Below, in pieces: positions 33,899-44,470 of a DNA stretch of 64,000 nucleotides (positions are counted from its first letter, which is position 1; each line of letters opens with the position of its first letter). This DNA comes from Allobosea sp. OK403 (GTDB lineage Bacteria; Pseudomonadota; Alphaproteobacteria; Rhizobiales; Beijerinckiaceae), in contig NZ_FOQV01000005.1 of assembly GCF_900113835.1 (NCBI RefSeq), positions 258,173-322,172 on the forward strand, given 5' to 3'. The notes beneath the pieces are model-generated. The model did not search any database. It was not told where the DNA came from and was given only the letters and a program-made list of their open reading frames with translations. The translations under genes were made by a program, and so were the position numbers.

Positions 33899-34252
33899 AT
33901 GCCCTTGGAGATCAGGCCCTCGCAGGCGCTCAGACTGTGGCGGCAGGTGCATCTCGATCTGGTGCGCGACGGGCAGGCCGATCTTTCGGCCCGCCAGACC
34001 GCGATCCTGCTGACGATCTATCTCGAACTACCGCCCCATACCGTGCGCGGGCTTGCCGCGCAGCTCGGCGTCACCAAGCCGGTGATCACGCGTGCACTCG
34101 ACACCATGGGCAAGCTCGGCCTCGTCAGCCGGCGGCGGGATGAGTTCGACCGCCGCAATGTCATCATCCAGCGCACTGTGGCAGGCGCTCTCGCGGTCGA
34201 GAAACTGGCCGATCTGGTGACGGAGCGGGCGAGGGAGCTCGGCGGTGGCTGA
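33899..34252 (+). CDS. Short MarR-like winged-helix regulator
   Basis: A 117-residue protein containing a MarR-type winged helix: RQTAILLTIYLELPPHTVRGLAAQLGVTKPVITRALDTMGKLGLVSRRRDEFDRRNVIIQRT. It is shorter than typical MarR (about 140-150) and lacks long dimer helices at both ends. The gap upstream contains ATACG...CGTAT inverted ends (33865-33896), a possible self-operator. It is followed by a repeat element and an NlpC/P60 gene. Confidence 0.82.
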   Translation: MPLEIRPSQALRLWRQVHLDLVRDGQADLSARQTAILLTIYLELPPHTVRGLAAQLGVTKPVITRALDTMGKLGLVSRRRDEFDRRNVIIQRTVAGALAVEKLADLVTERARELGGG

Positions 34253-34285
34253 AGCCCGCGGTCTTCGCGCGTTAACCGGTCGCGG

Positions 34286-34391
34286 CTAGAGCATTTTCGA
34301 GCGAAGTGGACACCGGTTCGCGTGAAGAAAATGCGACAAAACAAGGAGGTAGAGCATTCCCGCGATTCGGAGAAACGCGGAAATGCTCTAG
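34286..34391 (+). repeat. Composite two-hairpin repeat, copy R5
   Basis: 106 bp beginning CTAGAGCATTTTCGAGCG and ending AAATGCTCTAG. Hairpin I holds the core GAAGTGGACACCGGTTCGCG; hairpin II is AGAGCATT-CCGCG...CGCGG-AATGCTCT (34351-34390). A perfect AAGGAGGT stands at 34343-34350, directly before hairpin II. The element ends 9 bases before the ATG of the NlpC/P60 gene. Confidence 0.9.
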
Positions 34392-34400
34392 ATTGCTGCC

Positions 34401-35258
34401 ATGAGCTTGATTCTCGACCGCCGCCTCACGCCTGCCCGCCTCGATCTCGCCGCCAGCCGCTTGCGGGGCCAGGTCGAGGCGCGCGCTTTCGTCGATCCCG
34501 TGTCGATGCGCGTCGTTGCGGCCTCTGTGCCCCTGCGCCGCGAGCCGCGCCCCGATGCGCCCCTCGATACCGAGGCGTTGTCGGGCGAGCTGGTCGATGT
34601 CTATGAGAGCCATGAAGGCTGGGCCTGGGTCCAGCTCGCCTCCGACGGCTATGTCGGCTACGTGCCCGACGACGCGTTGCGATTGGACGCTCCCGTGCCG
34701 ACGCACCGCGTCTCGGCGCTTCGGACCTTCATTTATCCCGGCGCATCGATGAAATTGCCACCGCTGGAGGCCTTGTCGCTCGGTGCAAGCGTCACGGTCA
34801 CGGGAGAGGCCGGCGACTTCCTCGTGCTTGCCGATGGCGGGCATGTCTTCGCCGCCCATCTGTCCGCCACCGACGCCTTTGAACCCGATTTTGTCGCAGT
34901 CGCCGAGCGCTTCCTGCATGTGCCCTATCTCTGGGGCGGCAAGACCAGCCTTGGGCTCGATTGCTCGGGGCTGACGCAGCTCTCGCTCGAGGCGGCAGGC
35001 GTCGGGTCGCCGCGCGATTCCGACATGCTGGAGGCGTCGCTCGGCCAACCCGTTGCCTTCGATGACAGCCTTCAGGGCCTGCAACGCGGCGATCTCATCT
35101 TCTGGAAGGGCCATGTCGGCATCCTGACCGACCCGGAGACGCTGCTGCACGCCACCGCCTATACGATGACGGTCTATCGCGAGCCGCTGCGCACCGCCCG
35201 CGACCGCATCCAGGCCAAGAGCTTCGGCGCGATCACGAGCATCAGGCGCCTCGGCTGA
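34401..35258 (+). CDS. NlpC/P60 family C40 peptidase with SH3 domains
   Basis: A cell-wall peptidase of 285 residues that should cut peptide stems of peptidoglycan. Two bacterial SH3-like domains (residues about 28-95 and 100-155, including WAWVQLASDGYVGYVPDD) are followed by the catalytic domain with Cys188 (GLDCSGLTQLSL), His238 (GHVGIL) and His250 (LLHATAY). No signal peptide is visible, as in related rhizobial proteins. The nine bases before the ATG hold no ribosome binding site; the nearest is inside the repeat. Confidence 0.92.
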   Translation: MSLILDRRLTPARLDLAASRLRGQVEARAFVDPVSMRVVAASVPLRREPRPDAPLDTEALSGELVDVYESHEGWAWVQLASDGYVGYVPDDALRLDAPVPTHRVSALRTFIYPGASMKLPPLEALSLGASVTVTGEAGDFLVLADGGHVFAAHLSATDAFEPDFVAVAERFLHVPYLWGGKTSLGLDCSGLTQLSLEAAGVGSPRDSDMLEASLGQPVAFDDSLQGLQRGDLIFWKGHVGILTDPETLLHATAYTMTVYREPLRTARDRIQAKSFGAITSIRRLG

Positions 35259-35261
35259 GGC

Positions 35262-38006
35262 TCACCTCAGCCCCTTCAGCCGGTACAGTGCCTCCATCGC
35301 TTGGCGTGGGGTCATTTCGTCGAGGTCGAGCTCGTTCAGCGCTTCGCGCAACGCATCGACCGCAGCAACGGCTGCGACAGGCGCAGTCCGCCTGACCGGC
35401 GCGGCGAAGAGAGGCAGGTCGTCGACCAGCGAGGCGACCGGCTTCTCGCGCTCGGTCTTCTCCAGTTCACCGAGGATCGCGCGTGCCCGTTCGACCACGG
35501 CGAGCGGCAGGCCTGCGAGCTTGGCGACCTGGATGCCGTAGGAGCGGTCGGCCGCGCCTGCCACCACCTCATGCAGGAAGATCACCTCCCCATTCCATTC
35601 GGTGACGCGAACGGTCGCGTTGGAGACGCGCTCCAGCCGGTCTCCGAGCGCGGTGAGCTCGTGATAATGGGTCGCAAACAGCGAGCGGCAGCGATTGACC
35701 TCGTGCAGATGCTCGATCGCTGCCCAGGCGATCGAGAGCCCGTCGAAGGTCGCGGTACCGCGCCCGATCTCGTCGAGGATGACGAGCGCGCGCGGCCCGG
35801 CCTGGTTCAGGATCGCAGCGGTTTCGACCATCTCGACCATGAAGGTCGAGCGTCCGCGCGCAAGATCGTCGGCCGCACCCACGCGCGAGAACAGCCGATC
35901 GACGATGCCGAGATGGGCGCTGGCCGCAGGCACGAATGAACCCATCTGCGCCAGCACCGCGATCAGCGCATTCTGGCGCAGGAAGGTCGATTTACCCGCC
36001 ATGTTCGGGCCCGTGATCAGGCAGATGCGCCCACCGCCGCTGCTCTCGCCAGGCGGCGAGAGTTCGCTGTCATTGGCGACGAAGGGCTTGCCGTCGCGCT
36101 TGAGCGCGGCTTCCACGACCGGATGGCGTCCGCCTGTGATGGTGAAGGCGGCGCTGTCGTCGATGATCGGACGGCTCCAGCCTTCACGGCTGGCGAGTTC
36201 CGCAAGCCCGGCGAAGACGTCGATCTCGGCGAGCGCGGCGGCTGCGGCCTTGATCGGCTCGGCCTGAGCCAGCACCGCCTCGCACAAGGCCGCGAAGATG
36301 CCGAGCTCAAGCTTCAAGGCGCGATCGGCGGCCGAAGCGATCTTGGCCTCGAGTTCGCCAAGCTCGATCGAGGAGAAGCGCATCGCATCCGACATCGTCT
36401 GCCGGTGCACGAAGGTCGCCCGCCAGGGCTCCCTCAGAAAATCTTCGCCGACGGCCTGGGGCACCTCGACGAAGTAGCCGAGCATGGAATTATGCTTGAT
36501 CCGCAGCGTCCGGCAGCCAGTCTCGGCGCTGTAGCGCGCTTGGAGTTGCGCGATGACCTTGCGGGAATCGACCTGCAGCAGCCGCAATTCGTCGAGGGCG
36601 GCGTCGAAGCTCTCGCGGACGAAGCGGCCGTCGCGGCGGTTGAGCGGGAGCTCCTCCGCCAGCGTGTCGGTCAACCGGGTCGGGAGAGCCGGATCGGTCG
36701 CCGCAAGCGCGCTGGCGGCATTGGCGAGATCCTGCGGCAGCGTCGCCTGGCGGGCGAGCAGGGCTGCGATCTCGCGCGCGGCGGTGAGGCCTGCCCCGAG
36801 CGCTGCGAGGTCGCGCGGACCGCCGCGGTCGAGCGAGAGGCGGGCGAGCGCGCGCGCCACGTCGGGAACGCGGGCGAGGGCGCGCTGAAGATCCTCGCGC
36901 AGGGCGCTGTCGGCGACGAGTGCTGCGATGGCGTCGTGCCGATTGGCGATGGCGGCCGTATCCGTCAGCGGTCCAGCTAGCCGCTCGGCGAGCAGGCGCG
37001 CGCCGCCCGGTGTCGCCGTCCGGTCGATGGTGGCGAGCAGGCTTCCCGTCCGCTCGCCCGACAGGGTGCGCGTCAATTCGAGATTGGTCCGCGTCGCGGC
37101 GTCGATCAGCATGGTGCCGGCGCCGGCATCGCGCACCGGCGGCGACAAGGGCGGCCGCGCGCCGAACTGCGTGCGCTCGACATAGGCGAGCGCGGCGCCC
37201 GCCGCCGCGATCTCGGCGCGCGTGAAGGCGCCGAAGGCGTCCAGCGTGGCGACGCCGAAGAACTCCTTGAGCCTGCGCTCGGCCGAGGCCGCGTCCAGCC
37301 CCTCGCGCGCCAGCGGCGTCACCGGCACATTGACCTCGCGCCAGAACGCCTTCATCGCGGGGTCGTCATAGATCGCGTCGGGGCAGACGATCTCGCGTGG
37401 TTCGAGGCGTGCGAACTCGATTGCGAGCCGCTCCTGCGGCGTCTCCATCACGCTGAAGCCCCCGGTCGAGATGTCGATGGCCGCCAGCCCATAGAGCGCG
37501 CCGTCGTCGCTGAGCTTGCGGCGTGCGACCGCGACCAGCAGGCTCGCGCGGCCGGGTTCGAGCAGGCGCTCCTCGGTGATGGTGCCGGGTGTAACGAGCC
37601 GCACCACGTCGCGCCGCACCACGGATTTGGGGCCGCGCTTCTTGGCCTCGGCGGGATCCTCGACCTGCTCGCAGACGGCGACGCGATGGCCGGCCGCGAT
37701 CAGTCTCTGGAGGTAGTCGTCGGCACGCTCTACCGGGACGCCGCACATTGCGATGTCGTGGCCTTGATGCTTGCCGCGCTTGGTCAGCACGATCCCGAGC
37801 GTGCGCGAGGCAATCTCGGCGTCGCTGAAGAACAATTCGTAGAAATCGCCCATCCGGTAGAACAGCAGGCAGTCGGGATTGGCCGCTTTGATCTCGACAT
37901 ATTGCGCCATCATCGGCGTGACGCGTGCGGCCTCGTCCTTCGGCGCCGCCGGAGTGACGGGGTTGGGGTCGTTTCGCTCGGAAAGGGGGGCGGGGGCATG
38001 ACGCAT
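35262..38006 (-). CDS. mutS: DNA mismatch repair protein MutS
   Basis: Recognises base mismatches and starts methyl-independent repair with MutL. 914 residues from ATG 38006; a GTG at 38051 would add 15. Mismatch-binding motif FYRMGDFYELFF (Phe-x-Glu), connector and lever domains, and the ATPase: Walker A TGPNMAGKSTFLRQ near residue 665, signature SRVGAADDLARGRSTFMVEM, Walker B ALVILDEIGRGTATFDG and ATHYHELTAL. The extreme C-terminal end (MTPRQAMEALYRLKGL) is present, so the gene is full length. Convergent with the NlpC gene, 3 bp apart. Confidence 0.97.
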   Translation of the reverse strand: MRHAPAPLSERNDPNPVTPAAPKDEAARVTPMMAQYVEIKAANPDCLLFYRMGDFYELFFSDAEIASRTLGIVLTKRGKHQGHDIAMCGVPVERADDYLQRLIAAGHRVAVCEQVEDPAEAKKRGPKSVVRRDVVRLVTPGTITEERLLEPGRASLLVAVARRKLSDDGALYGLAAIDISTGGFSVMETPQERLAIEFARLEPREIVCPDAIYDDPAMKAFWREVNVPVTPLAREGLDAASAERRLKEFFGVATLDAFGAFTRAEIAAAGAALAYVERTQFGARPPLSPPVRDAGAGTMLIDAATRTNLELTRTLSGERTGSLLATIDRTATPGGARLLAERLAGPLTDTAAIANRHDAIAALVADSALREDLQRALARVPDVARALARLSLDRGGPRDLAALGAGLTAAREIAALLARQATLPQDLANAASALAATDPALPTRLTDTLAEELPLNRRDGRFVRESFDAALDELRLLQVDSRKVIAQLQARYSAETGCRTLRIKHNSMLGYFVEVPQAVGEDFLREPWRATFVHRQTMSDAMRFSSIELGELEAKIASAADRALKLELGIFAALCEAVLAQAEPIKAAAAALAEIDVFAGLAELASREGWSRPIIDDSAAFTITGGRHPVVEAALKRDGKPFVANDSELSPPGESSGGGRICLITGPNMAGKSTFLRQNALIAVLAQMGSFVPAASAHLGIVDRLFSRVGAADDLARGRSTFMVEMVETAAILNQAGPRALVILDEIGRGTATFDGLSIAWAAIEHLHEVNRCRSLFATHYHELTALGDRLERVSNATVRVTEWNGEVIFLHEVVAGAADRSYGIQVAKLAGLPLAVVERARAILGELEKTEREKPVASLVDDLPLFAAPVRRTAPVAAVAAVDALREALNELDLDEMTPRQAMEALYRLKGLR

Positions 38007-38191
38007 GGCGCGGCGAACGCTAGCGATTCGGTCTCGGCTTGGGAACCTCACGGATGCGCGCCATCCCCGGTAAAGGGGAATTTGATGTGGAGCTTTCGGC
38101 GATCGCGACCAAGGCGCTCTACGGTTTATGATTTATCAATGGCGCCCGACGTAAGTAACGGGACGGAAGCTTCCCCCCGCCCGTCCTGGTT

Positions 38192-40039
38192 GTGCGTACC
38201 GCCATGCTGTTCGAACTGTTCAGAGGCCTCAGCTACCTCCTGATCGCGGCGGTCTTCGTGCCGCTGGTGACGCAGCGGCTCGGTGAACGTCATCTGCTTC
38301 GCCAAATCATCGTCGGGATCGTCTTTGCCGCCGCCGGCTGCGCCAGCATGCTCGACCCGACCGTGATCAAGCCCGGCGTTCTGCTCGATTTCCGAAACGT
38401 CGTAGCCGGCCTGTCCGGTCCGCTGGGTGGACCGATCTCGGCCGTGATCTCGACTGTCGTGATCAGCGGCGTGCGCCTCTATCTGGGGGGCGAGGGGGCG
38501 GTGCCCGGCGTTGCCGGCATCCTGCTTTGCGGCGCCATCGGCGGTTTTTTGGCATGGCGGCTGCGGCGTGCGGGTCGGGGCGCGACGATGCCGGATCTGA
38601 TCTTCATCGGTCTCGTCGCAGCCTGGATGCCGGTGCTGATCATTTCGATCTTCGTGCCGTTTCCGGAAGCCTGGGGACTGATCCCGTTCTTCTCCGGCCT
38701 GGGGCCGACGGCGATCAACATGCTCGCCGCCTGCCTCGTCGGCTATGTCATGACCAGTGACCAGCAGCGCGTCGAGACCCTGCGCCAGCTCGAGGCTTTC
38801 ACCGCGAACACGCCGGGCGTGCTCTACCAGAAGATCATCAAGCCCGACGGCGTGGTCAGCTACAAATTCGCCAGCACCGGCATCGAAAAGCTGCTCGACG
38901 TCACGCGCGAGCAGGTTGAGCGCGAGCCGACGAGTTGGCTGCGCTGGATGGCGCCCGAGGACCGCGAGGTGCTGACCAGGGAGAATGCCAGGAGCGTCGC
39001 TGAACATGCTCTCGCACCGTGGCGCTTCGAGGCTCGCCATCAGAAGGATGACGGCTCGATCGTCTGGCTGCGTACCGATGCGGCCGCCCGCCGCCTGGCA
39101 GACGGTTCGATCTGCTGGGACGGCATCCTGACCGACGTTACCGCAGAGCGCACGCTGGAGCGCCGCCGTCAGGACATCGAAAGCAGCCGCAAGGCGGCGC
39201 TCGAGGATCTCGCCGTCCAGCTGGAGGTCACCGTCGGCAAGGCTCTTCAGGGCATGGGGCAGTCGGTGCGCAGCATGCACGAAGCCGCCAGCGAAATGGC
39301 GAGCAGCGCCAACAAGACGGCGCAGCGCGCGGCCGACGTCACGCAGCAGGCCGAGGGCGCGTCGCAGCGCGTCGGCAGCGTTGCCGTCGCTGCCGAGGAG
39401 ATCGAGGCCTCGATCCGCGAGCTGACGCGCCAGACCGCCCATGCCGACCAGACCGCGCGCGATGCGGCGAGCTATGTGCGCTCGACGCGCCGCGATGTCG
39501 CCGGCCTCGCCGAGGCGGCCGACAAGGTCAGCGCGGTGCTCGATTTCATCGAGGACATCGCCGCCCGCACAAATCTGCTCGCTCTGAACGCGACCATTGA
39601 GGCGGCACGCGCAGGCGCGGCCGGGCGCGGCTTTGCGGTCGTTGCCGGCGAGGTCAAGAACCTGGCCGAGCAGACCCAGAAGGCGACACGCGATATCGCC
39701 GAGACGCTGCAGGAGATTCGCGGCGCAGCCGCCACAGCGTCGGATGCCGTCGCACATATCGAGGGTACGATGACCTCGATCGAGCAGACCTCCAGCATCC
39801 TTGCCAACGTCGTCAGCCGGCAGGCCGACATCGCCTCGAACATCGCCGCCGATGCGCAGGCCGTCGCCGGCAGCACCAGCGTCGTCACCGCCAGCGTCGG
39901 CACGGTCGGCGATGAGGCGCGTATTACCGGTGACGCAGCGGTGCGCGTGGTCGCGGCGGCCCGCAAGGTCGACGAGCAGACCGTGGCGCTCGACCGCTAT
40001 GTCGGCGATTTCGTGCAGAGCGTGCGCGGCCGGCTCTGA
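38192..40039 (+). CDS. Methyl-accepting chemotaxis protein with LytS-type (5TMR) sensor and PAS domain
   Basis: 615 residues from GTG 38192; ATG 38204 (MLFELFRG) is an alternative. The first about 188 residues form a multi-helix membrane sensor with the 5TMR-LYT motif (LLDFRNVVAGLSGPLGGPISAVIST) seen in LytS/YhcK proteins. A PAS domain follows (residues about 198-320; FTANTPGVLYQKIIKPDGVVSYKF, DDGSIVWLRTDA, DGILTDVTAERTLE), then the MCP signalling domain with hairpin tip IEDIAARTNLLALNATIEAARAGAAGRGFAVVAGEVKNLAEQT. No HAMP is seen, nor a C-terminal CheR pentapeptide. Ligand unknown. Confidence 0.92.
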   Translation: MRTAMLFELFRGLSYLLIAAVFVPLVTQRLGERHLLRQIIVGIVFAAAGCASMLDPTVIKPGVLLDFRNVVAGLSGPLGGPISAVISTVVISGVRLYLGGEGAVPGVAGILLCGAIGGFLAWRLRRAGRGATMPDLIFIGLVAAWMPVLIISIFVPFPEAWGLIPFFSGLGPTAINMLAACLVGYVMTSDQQRVETLRQLEAFTANTPGVLYQKIIKPDGVVSYKFASTGIEKLLDVTREQVEREPTSWLRWMAPEDREVLTRENARSVAEHALAPWRFEARHQKDDGSIVWLRTDAAARRLADGSICWDGILTDVTAERTLERRRQDIESSRKAALEDLAVQLEVTVGKALQGMGQSVRSMHEAASEMASSANKTAQRAADVTQQAEGASQRVGSVAVAAEEIEASIRELTRQTAHADQTARDAASYVRSTRRDVAGLAEAADKVSAVLDFIEDIAARTNLLALNATIEAARAGAAGRGFAVVAGEVKNLAEQTQKATRDIAETLQEIRGAAATASDAVAHIEGTMTSIEQTSSILANVVSRQADIASNIAADAQAVAGSTSVVTASVGTVGDEARITGDAAVRVVAAARKVDEQTVALDRYVGDFVQSVRGRL

Positions 40040-40176
40040 CGGCACTGAGCGCCCCGCCGCGCGAGATTTTCGCCTTGCCGGCATGAGCGTCGATCGTTGC
40101 GCGTATCTTGTGGGCGGGCGGAGGCTTGCCTATGGTCCGCGTCCTTCAGGAAACGCTCACAAAAAAGAACACGTTC

Positions 40177-42462
<2,286 letters not shown>

Positions 42463-42549
42463 GCCGGCGCCGCGACCGTCATAGCAAGTGCAGCAGTCCT
42501 GGCCTGGATTGCTTCACTGCCGCTGCTCCATGCAGCGCGGGCTTAGGGC

Positions 42550-42852
42550 TCAGGAAGCGTGCTTCCTGTGCGTCTCGGCGGCTTTCTTCGCGGCAGCGGA
42601 GCGTTCCGCTGCGGGCCGGGAGGCGGAGGCTTGTCCGCCGATCTTCCCGCCTCGTTTTGCCGAGACCTTGATGTCGGGTACGCCCCGGCCGGAGCCGGAT
42701 TTGTTGCCGCCGCCACTCTCCTTGTTGACGGTTGCCCAGGCGCGCGCCTGCGCCTCGTCATGCGGGACGCCGCGCTCCTCGTAGCTCTCCTCGATATGCT
42801 CGGCTTTACGCTTCTGCTTGTCGGTATAGGCGGATTTGTCGCCGCGTGGCAT
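42550..42852 (-). CDS. Small basic KGG-like protein, function unknown
   Basis: A 100-residue hydrophilic protein: MPRGDKSAYTDKQKRKAEHIEESYEERG, then AQARAWATVNKESGGGNKSGSGRG and a SAKRGGKIGG segment with a Lys/Ala-rich tail. Homologues with this MPRGDKS..YTDKQKRKAEHIEE opening are common in proteobacteria and often carry the label plasmid stabilisation protein, for which I know of no good evidence. It resembles small stress-induced KGG proteins. It converges with maeB. Confidence 0.75.
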   Translation of the reverse strand: MPRGDKSAYTDKQKRKAEHIEESYEERGVPHDEAQARAWATVNKESGGGNKSGSGRGVPDIKVSAKRGGKIGGQASASRPAAERSAAAKKAAETHRKHAS

Positions 42853-42932
42853 GGCATGCCCTCCTCGCTCTTCGCTTCGCGAGGAAACGTCAGGCGGGCA
42901 GTGCGGTTCCCCGTGAGGTCGAGTACGCGTCC

Positions 42933-43139
42933 TCAGCGGGGCTCGACGGCGGCGTCGAAGCAGGCCTGGAGCATCTCGCGGCAGGCCGCGAGCTGGGCGC
43001 GCGCCGAAGCGAGCGCGACATGGGGCGCGATATCGGCGAGGTCGCGCAAGGCGACATCGACCGCCGTGATCAAGTCGATGTCGGGGAGGGCCTCGCTGGC
43101 ATCGGCAAGCGGAAGGCGGAACTGCAGGACTTGACCCAT
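42933..43139 (-). CDS. Small hypothetical protein
   Basis: A 68-residue frame, MGQVLQFRLPLADASEALPDIDLITAVDVALRDLADIAPHV, ending LQACFDAAVEPR. It looks helical and amphipathic, with amino acid use like a real protein, and the frame holds the gap between two clearly coding genes. No strong ribosome binding site and no named family. A 137-bp non-coding stretch lies upstream. Confidence 0.45.
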   Translation of the reverse strand: MGQVLQFRLPLADASEALPDIDLITAVDVALRDLADIAPHVALASARAQLAACREMLQACFDAAVEPR

Positions 43140-43276
43140 GAGCAACTGACGGCTGGAGCGAATCGGGTCATTAGAATCGCCCGGGAACGTCAAAAAACCC
43201 GTTAACGATAATCGCAATTGTGCCGGCCCGGTCGCGAGCGCGACAAAAGGGCTCGAACCGCAGGACCGAACTCTCG

Positions 43277-44341
43277 TCAGCGCAGGGCCGGCACGCCCTC
43301 CGCGGCTGCCGCCGTATCGATGCTGACGACGACGGACATGCCCGGCGCGAGCTGCGCGACCAGGGGTTGATTGTCGTCGATCGCGATGCGGACCGGCAGG
43401 CGCTGGGCGATCTTGGTGAAGTTGCCGGTCGCATTGTCGGCCTTCAGCACGCTGAACTCGGAGCCGGTCGCGGGCGAGAATTCCTGGATATGCCCTGTCA
43501 GCGTCTGGTGGCGCAGGGCGTCGACGGTGAAGCTCACCGGCTGGCCGAGCTTCATGCCGTAGAGCTGGGTCTCCTTGAAGTTCGCGATCACCCATTTGCG
43601 CACTGGCACGAGCGAGGTGAGCTGAGTTCCAGCCGAGACATACTGCCCGAGACGCACGCCGATCTCGCCGAGCCGACCATCCTGGGGCGCCAGGATGCGG
43701 GTGTTCTGCAGGTCGATCTCGGCGAGCTGGACTGTGGCCTCGGCGTTCTGCACGCCCGCTTCCAATGACTGCCGGTTGACGACGATCGACTGCAGATCCT
43801 GCCGCGAGACTTCGAGCGCGGCCTCTGCCTGCCGCAGGCCGGCGCGAGCCTGGTCGAGCGCCTGGGTCGCCTGGTCGGCGGTGGCCTGGGTCGCGATGCC
43901 TTTCTCCAGCAGCGGGTTGATGCGCTCGCTCGTGGCCTCTGCCGTCCGTAGTGCCGCCTGTGCGCTGGCGATCTGCGCCTCGCTCGAGCCGATCTTGGCC
44001 TGGGCCGAGCGGACGCTCTGGTCGGCATTGGCCAGATTGGCCTTCTGGCCGGCGAGCAGCGCCTGCGCCTGCTTGACCTTCTGGTCATAGATCCGGTCGT
44101 CGATCTGAACGATCAGGTCGCCGGCCTTGACGAGCTGGTAGTCCTGCACGGCCACCGTCTTCACATAGCCGGCGAGCTGCGGGCTGAGGATCGTGACCTG
44201 ACCCTTCACATAGGCGTTCTCGGTGGTTTCCACCGCGTTGCGGAAGGGCGGCAGCTTCCAGGCATAGAGCACAAGCAGCGCCCCGCAGAGGGCAACGAGA
44301 AGGGCGAGCAGGGTCGCGGGCGAGCGGAGTGATTTCAACAT
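43277..44341 (-). CDS. HlyD family efflux adaptor (EmrA-like)
   Basis: The periplasmic adaptor of a tripartite efflux pump, 354 residues from ATG 44341 (MLKSLRSPATL). One N-terminal membrane helix (LLALLVALCGALLVLYAW), a barrel-sandwich half (AYVKGQVTILSPQLAGYVKTVAVQD), a long coiled-coil hairpin (residues about 85-200, rich in Ala/Gln/Glu), the second lipoyl half (ILAPQDGRLGEIGVRLGQYVSAG) and a beta barrel. Starting at 44371 would add 10 residues encoded by a repeat. It is the third gene of marR-MFS-hlyD. Confidence 0.92.
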   Translation of the reverse strand: MLKSLRSPATLLALLVALCGALLVLYAWKLPPFRNAVETTENAYVKGQVTILSPQLAGYVKTVAVQDYQLVKAGDLIVQIDDRIYDQKVKQAQALLAGQKANLANADQSVRSAQAKIGSSEAQIASAQAALRTAEATSERINPLLEKGIATQATADQATQALDQARAGLRQAEAALEVSRQDLQSIVVNRQSLEAGVQNAEATVQLAEIDLQNTRILAPQDGRLGEIGVRLGQYVSAGTQLTSLVPVRKWVIANFKETQLYGMKLGQPVSFTVDALRHQTLTGHIQEFSPATGSEFSVLKADNATGNFTKIAQRLPVRIAIDDNQPLVAQLAPGMSVVVSIDTAAAAEGVPALR

Positions 44342-44355
44342 CGCGCGGTTCGGTT

Positions 44356-44470
44356 CTAGATCACGTCGCATTCGGGCGAAGCCGTCCGAATGCGACGTGA
44401 TCGATTCCAGGAGTTGAGAGCATTGCTCATTGCGAAAAACCGGTACCCACTTTTTCGCGCAATGCTCTAG
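44356..44470 (-). repeat. Composite two-hairpin repeat, copy R4, within the efflux operon
   Basis: On the minus strand it reads CTAGAGCATTGCGCG... core AAAGTGGGTACCGGTTTTTC ...AATGCTCT, a 15-nt spacer, then GATCACGTCGCATTCGG...CGAATGCGACGTGATCTAG, the same arrangement as R3. It fills nearly all of the 125 bp between the MFS stop and the hlyD start; the MFS stop codon TAG (44467-44469) is part of its terminal CTAG. Confidence 0.92.

Noticed and set aside
38126..40084. 652-codon open frame antisense to the chemotaxis receptor
   Set aside because: The plus-strand protein has clear PAS and MCP motifs; the antisense frame has none.
42543..42857. Overlapping minus-strand frame starting MPCHAATNPPIPTS at the KGG-like gene
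   Set aside because: Proline/arginine-rich shadow; the other frame gives the widely seen MPRGDKS-type protein.
44342..44371. Ten-residue N-terminal extension of HlyD (start at 44371)
   Set aside because: Those codons come from repeat R4; ATG 44341 gives a normal adaptor N-terminus.
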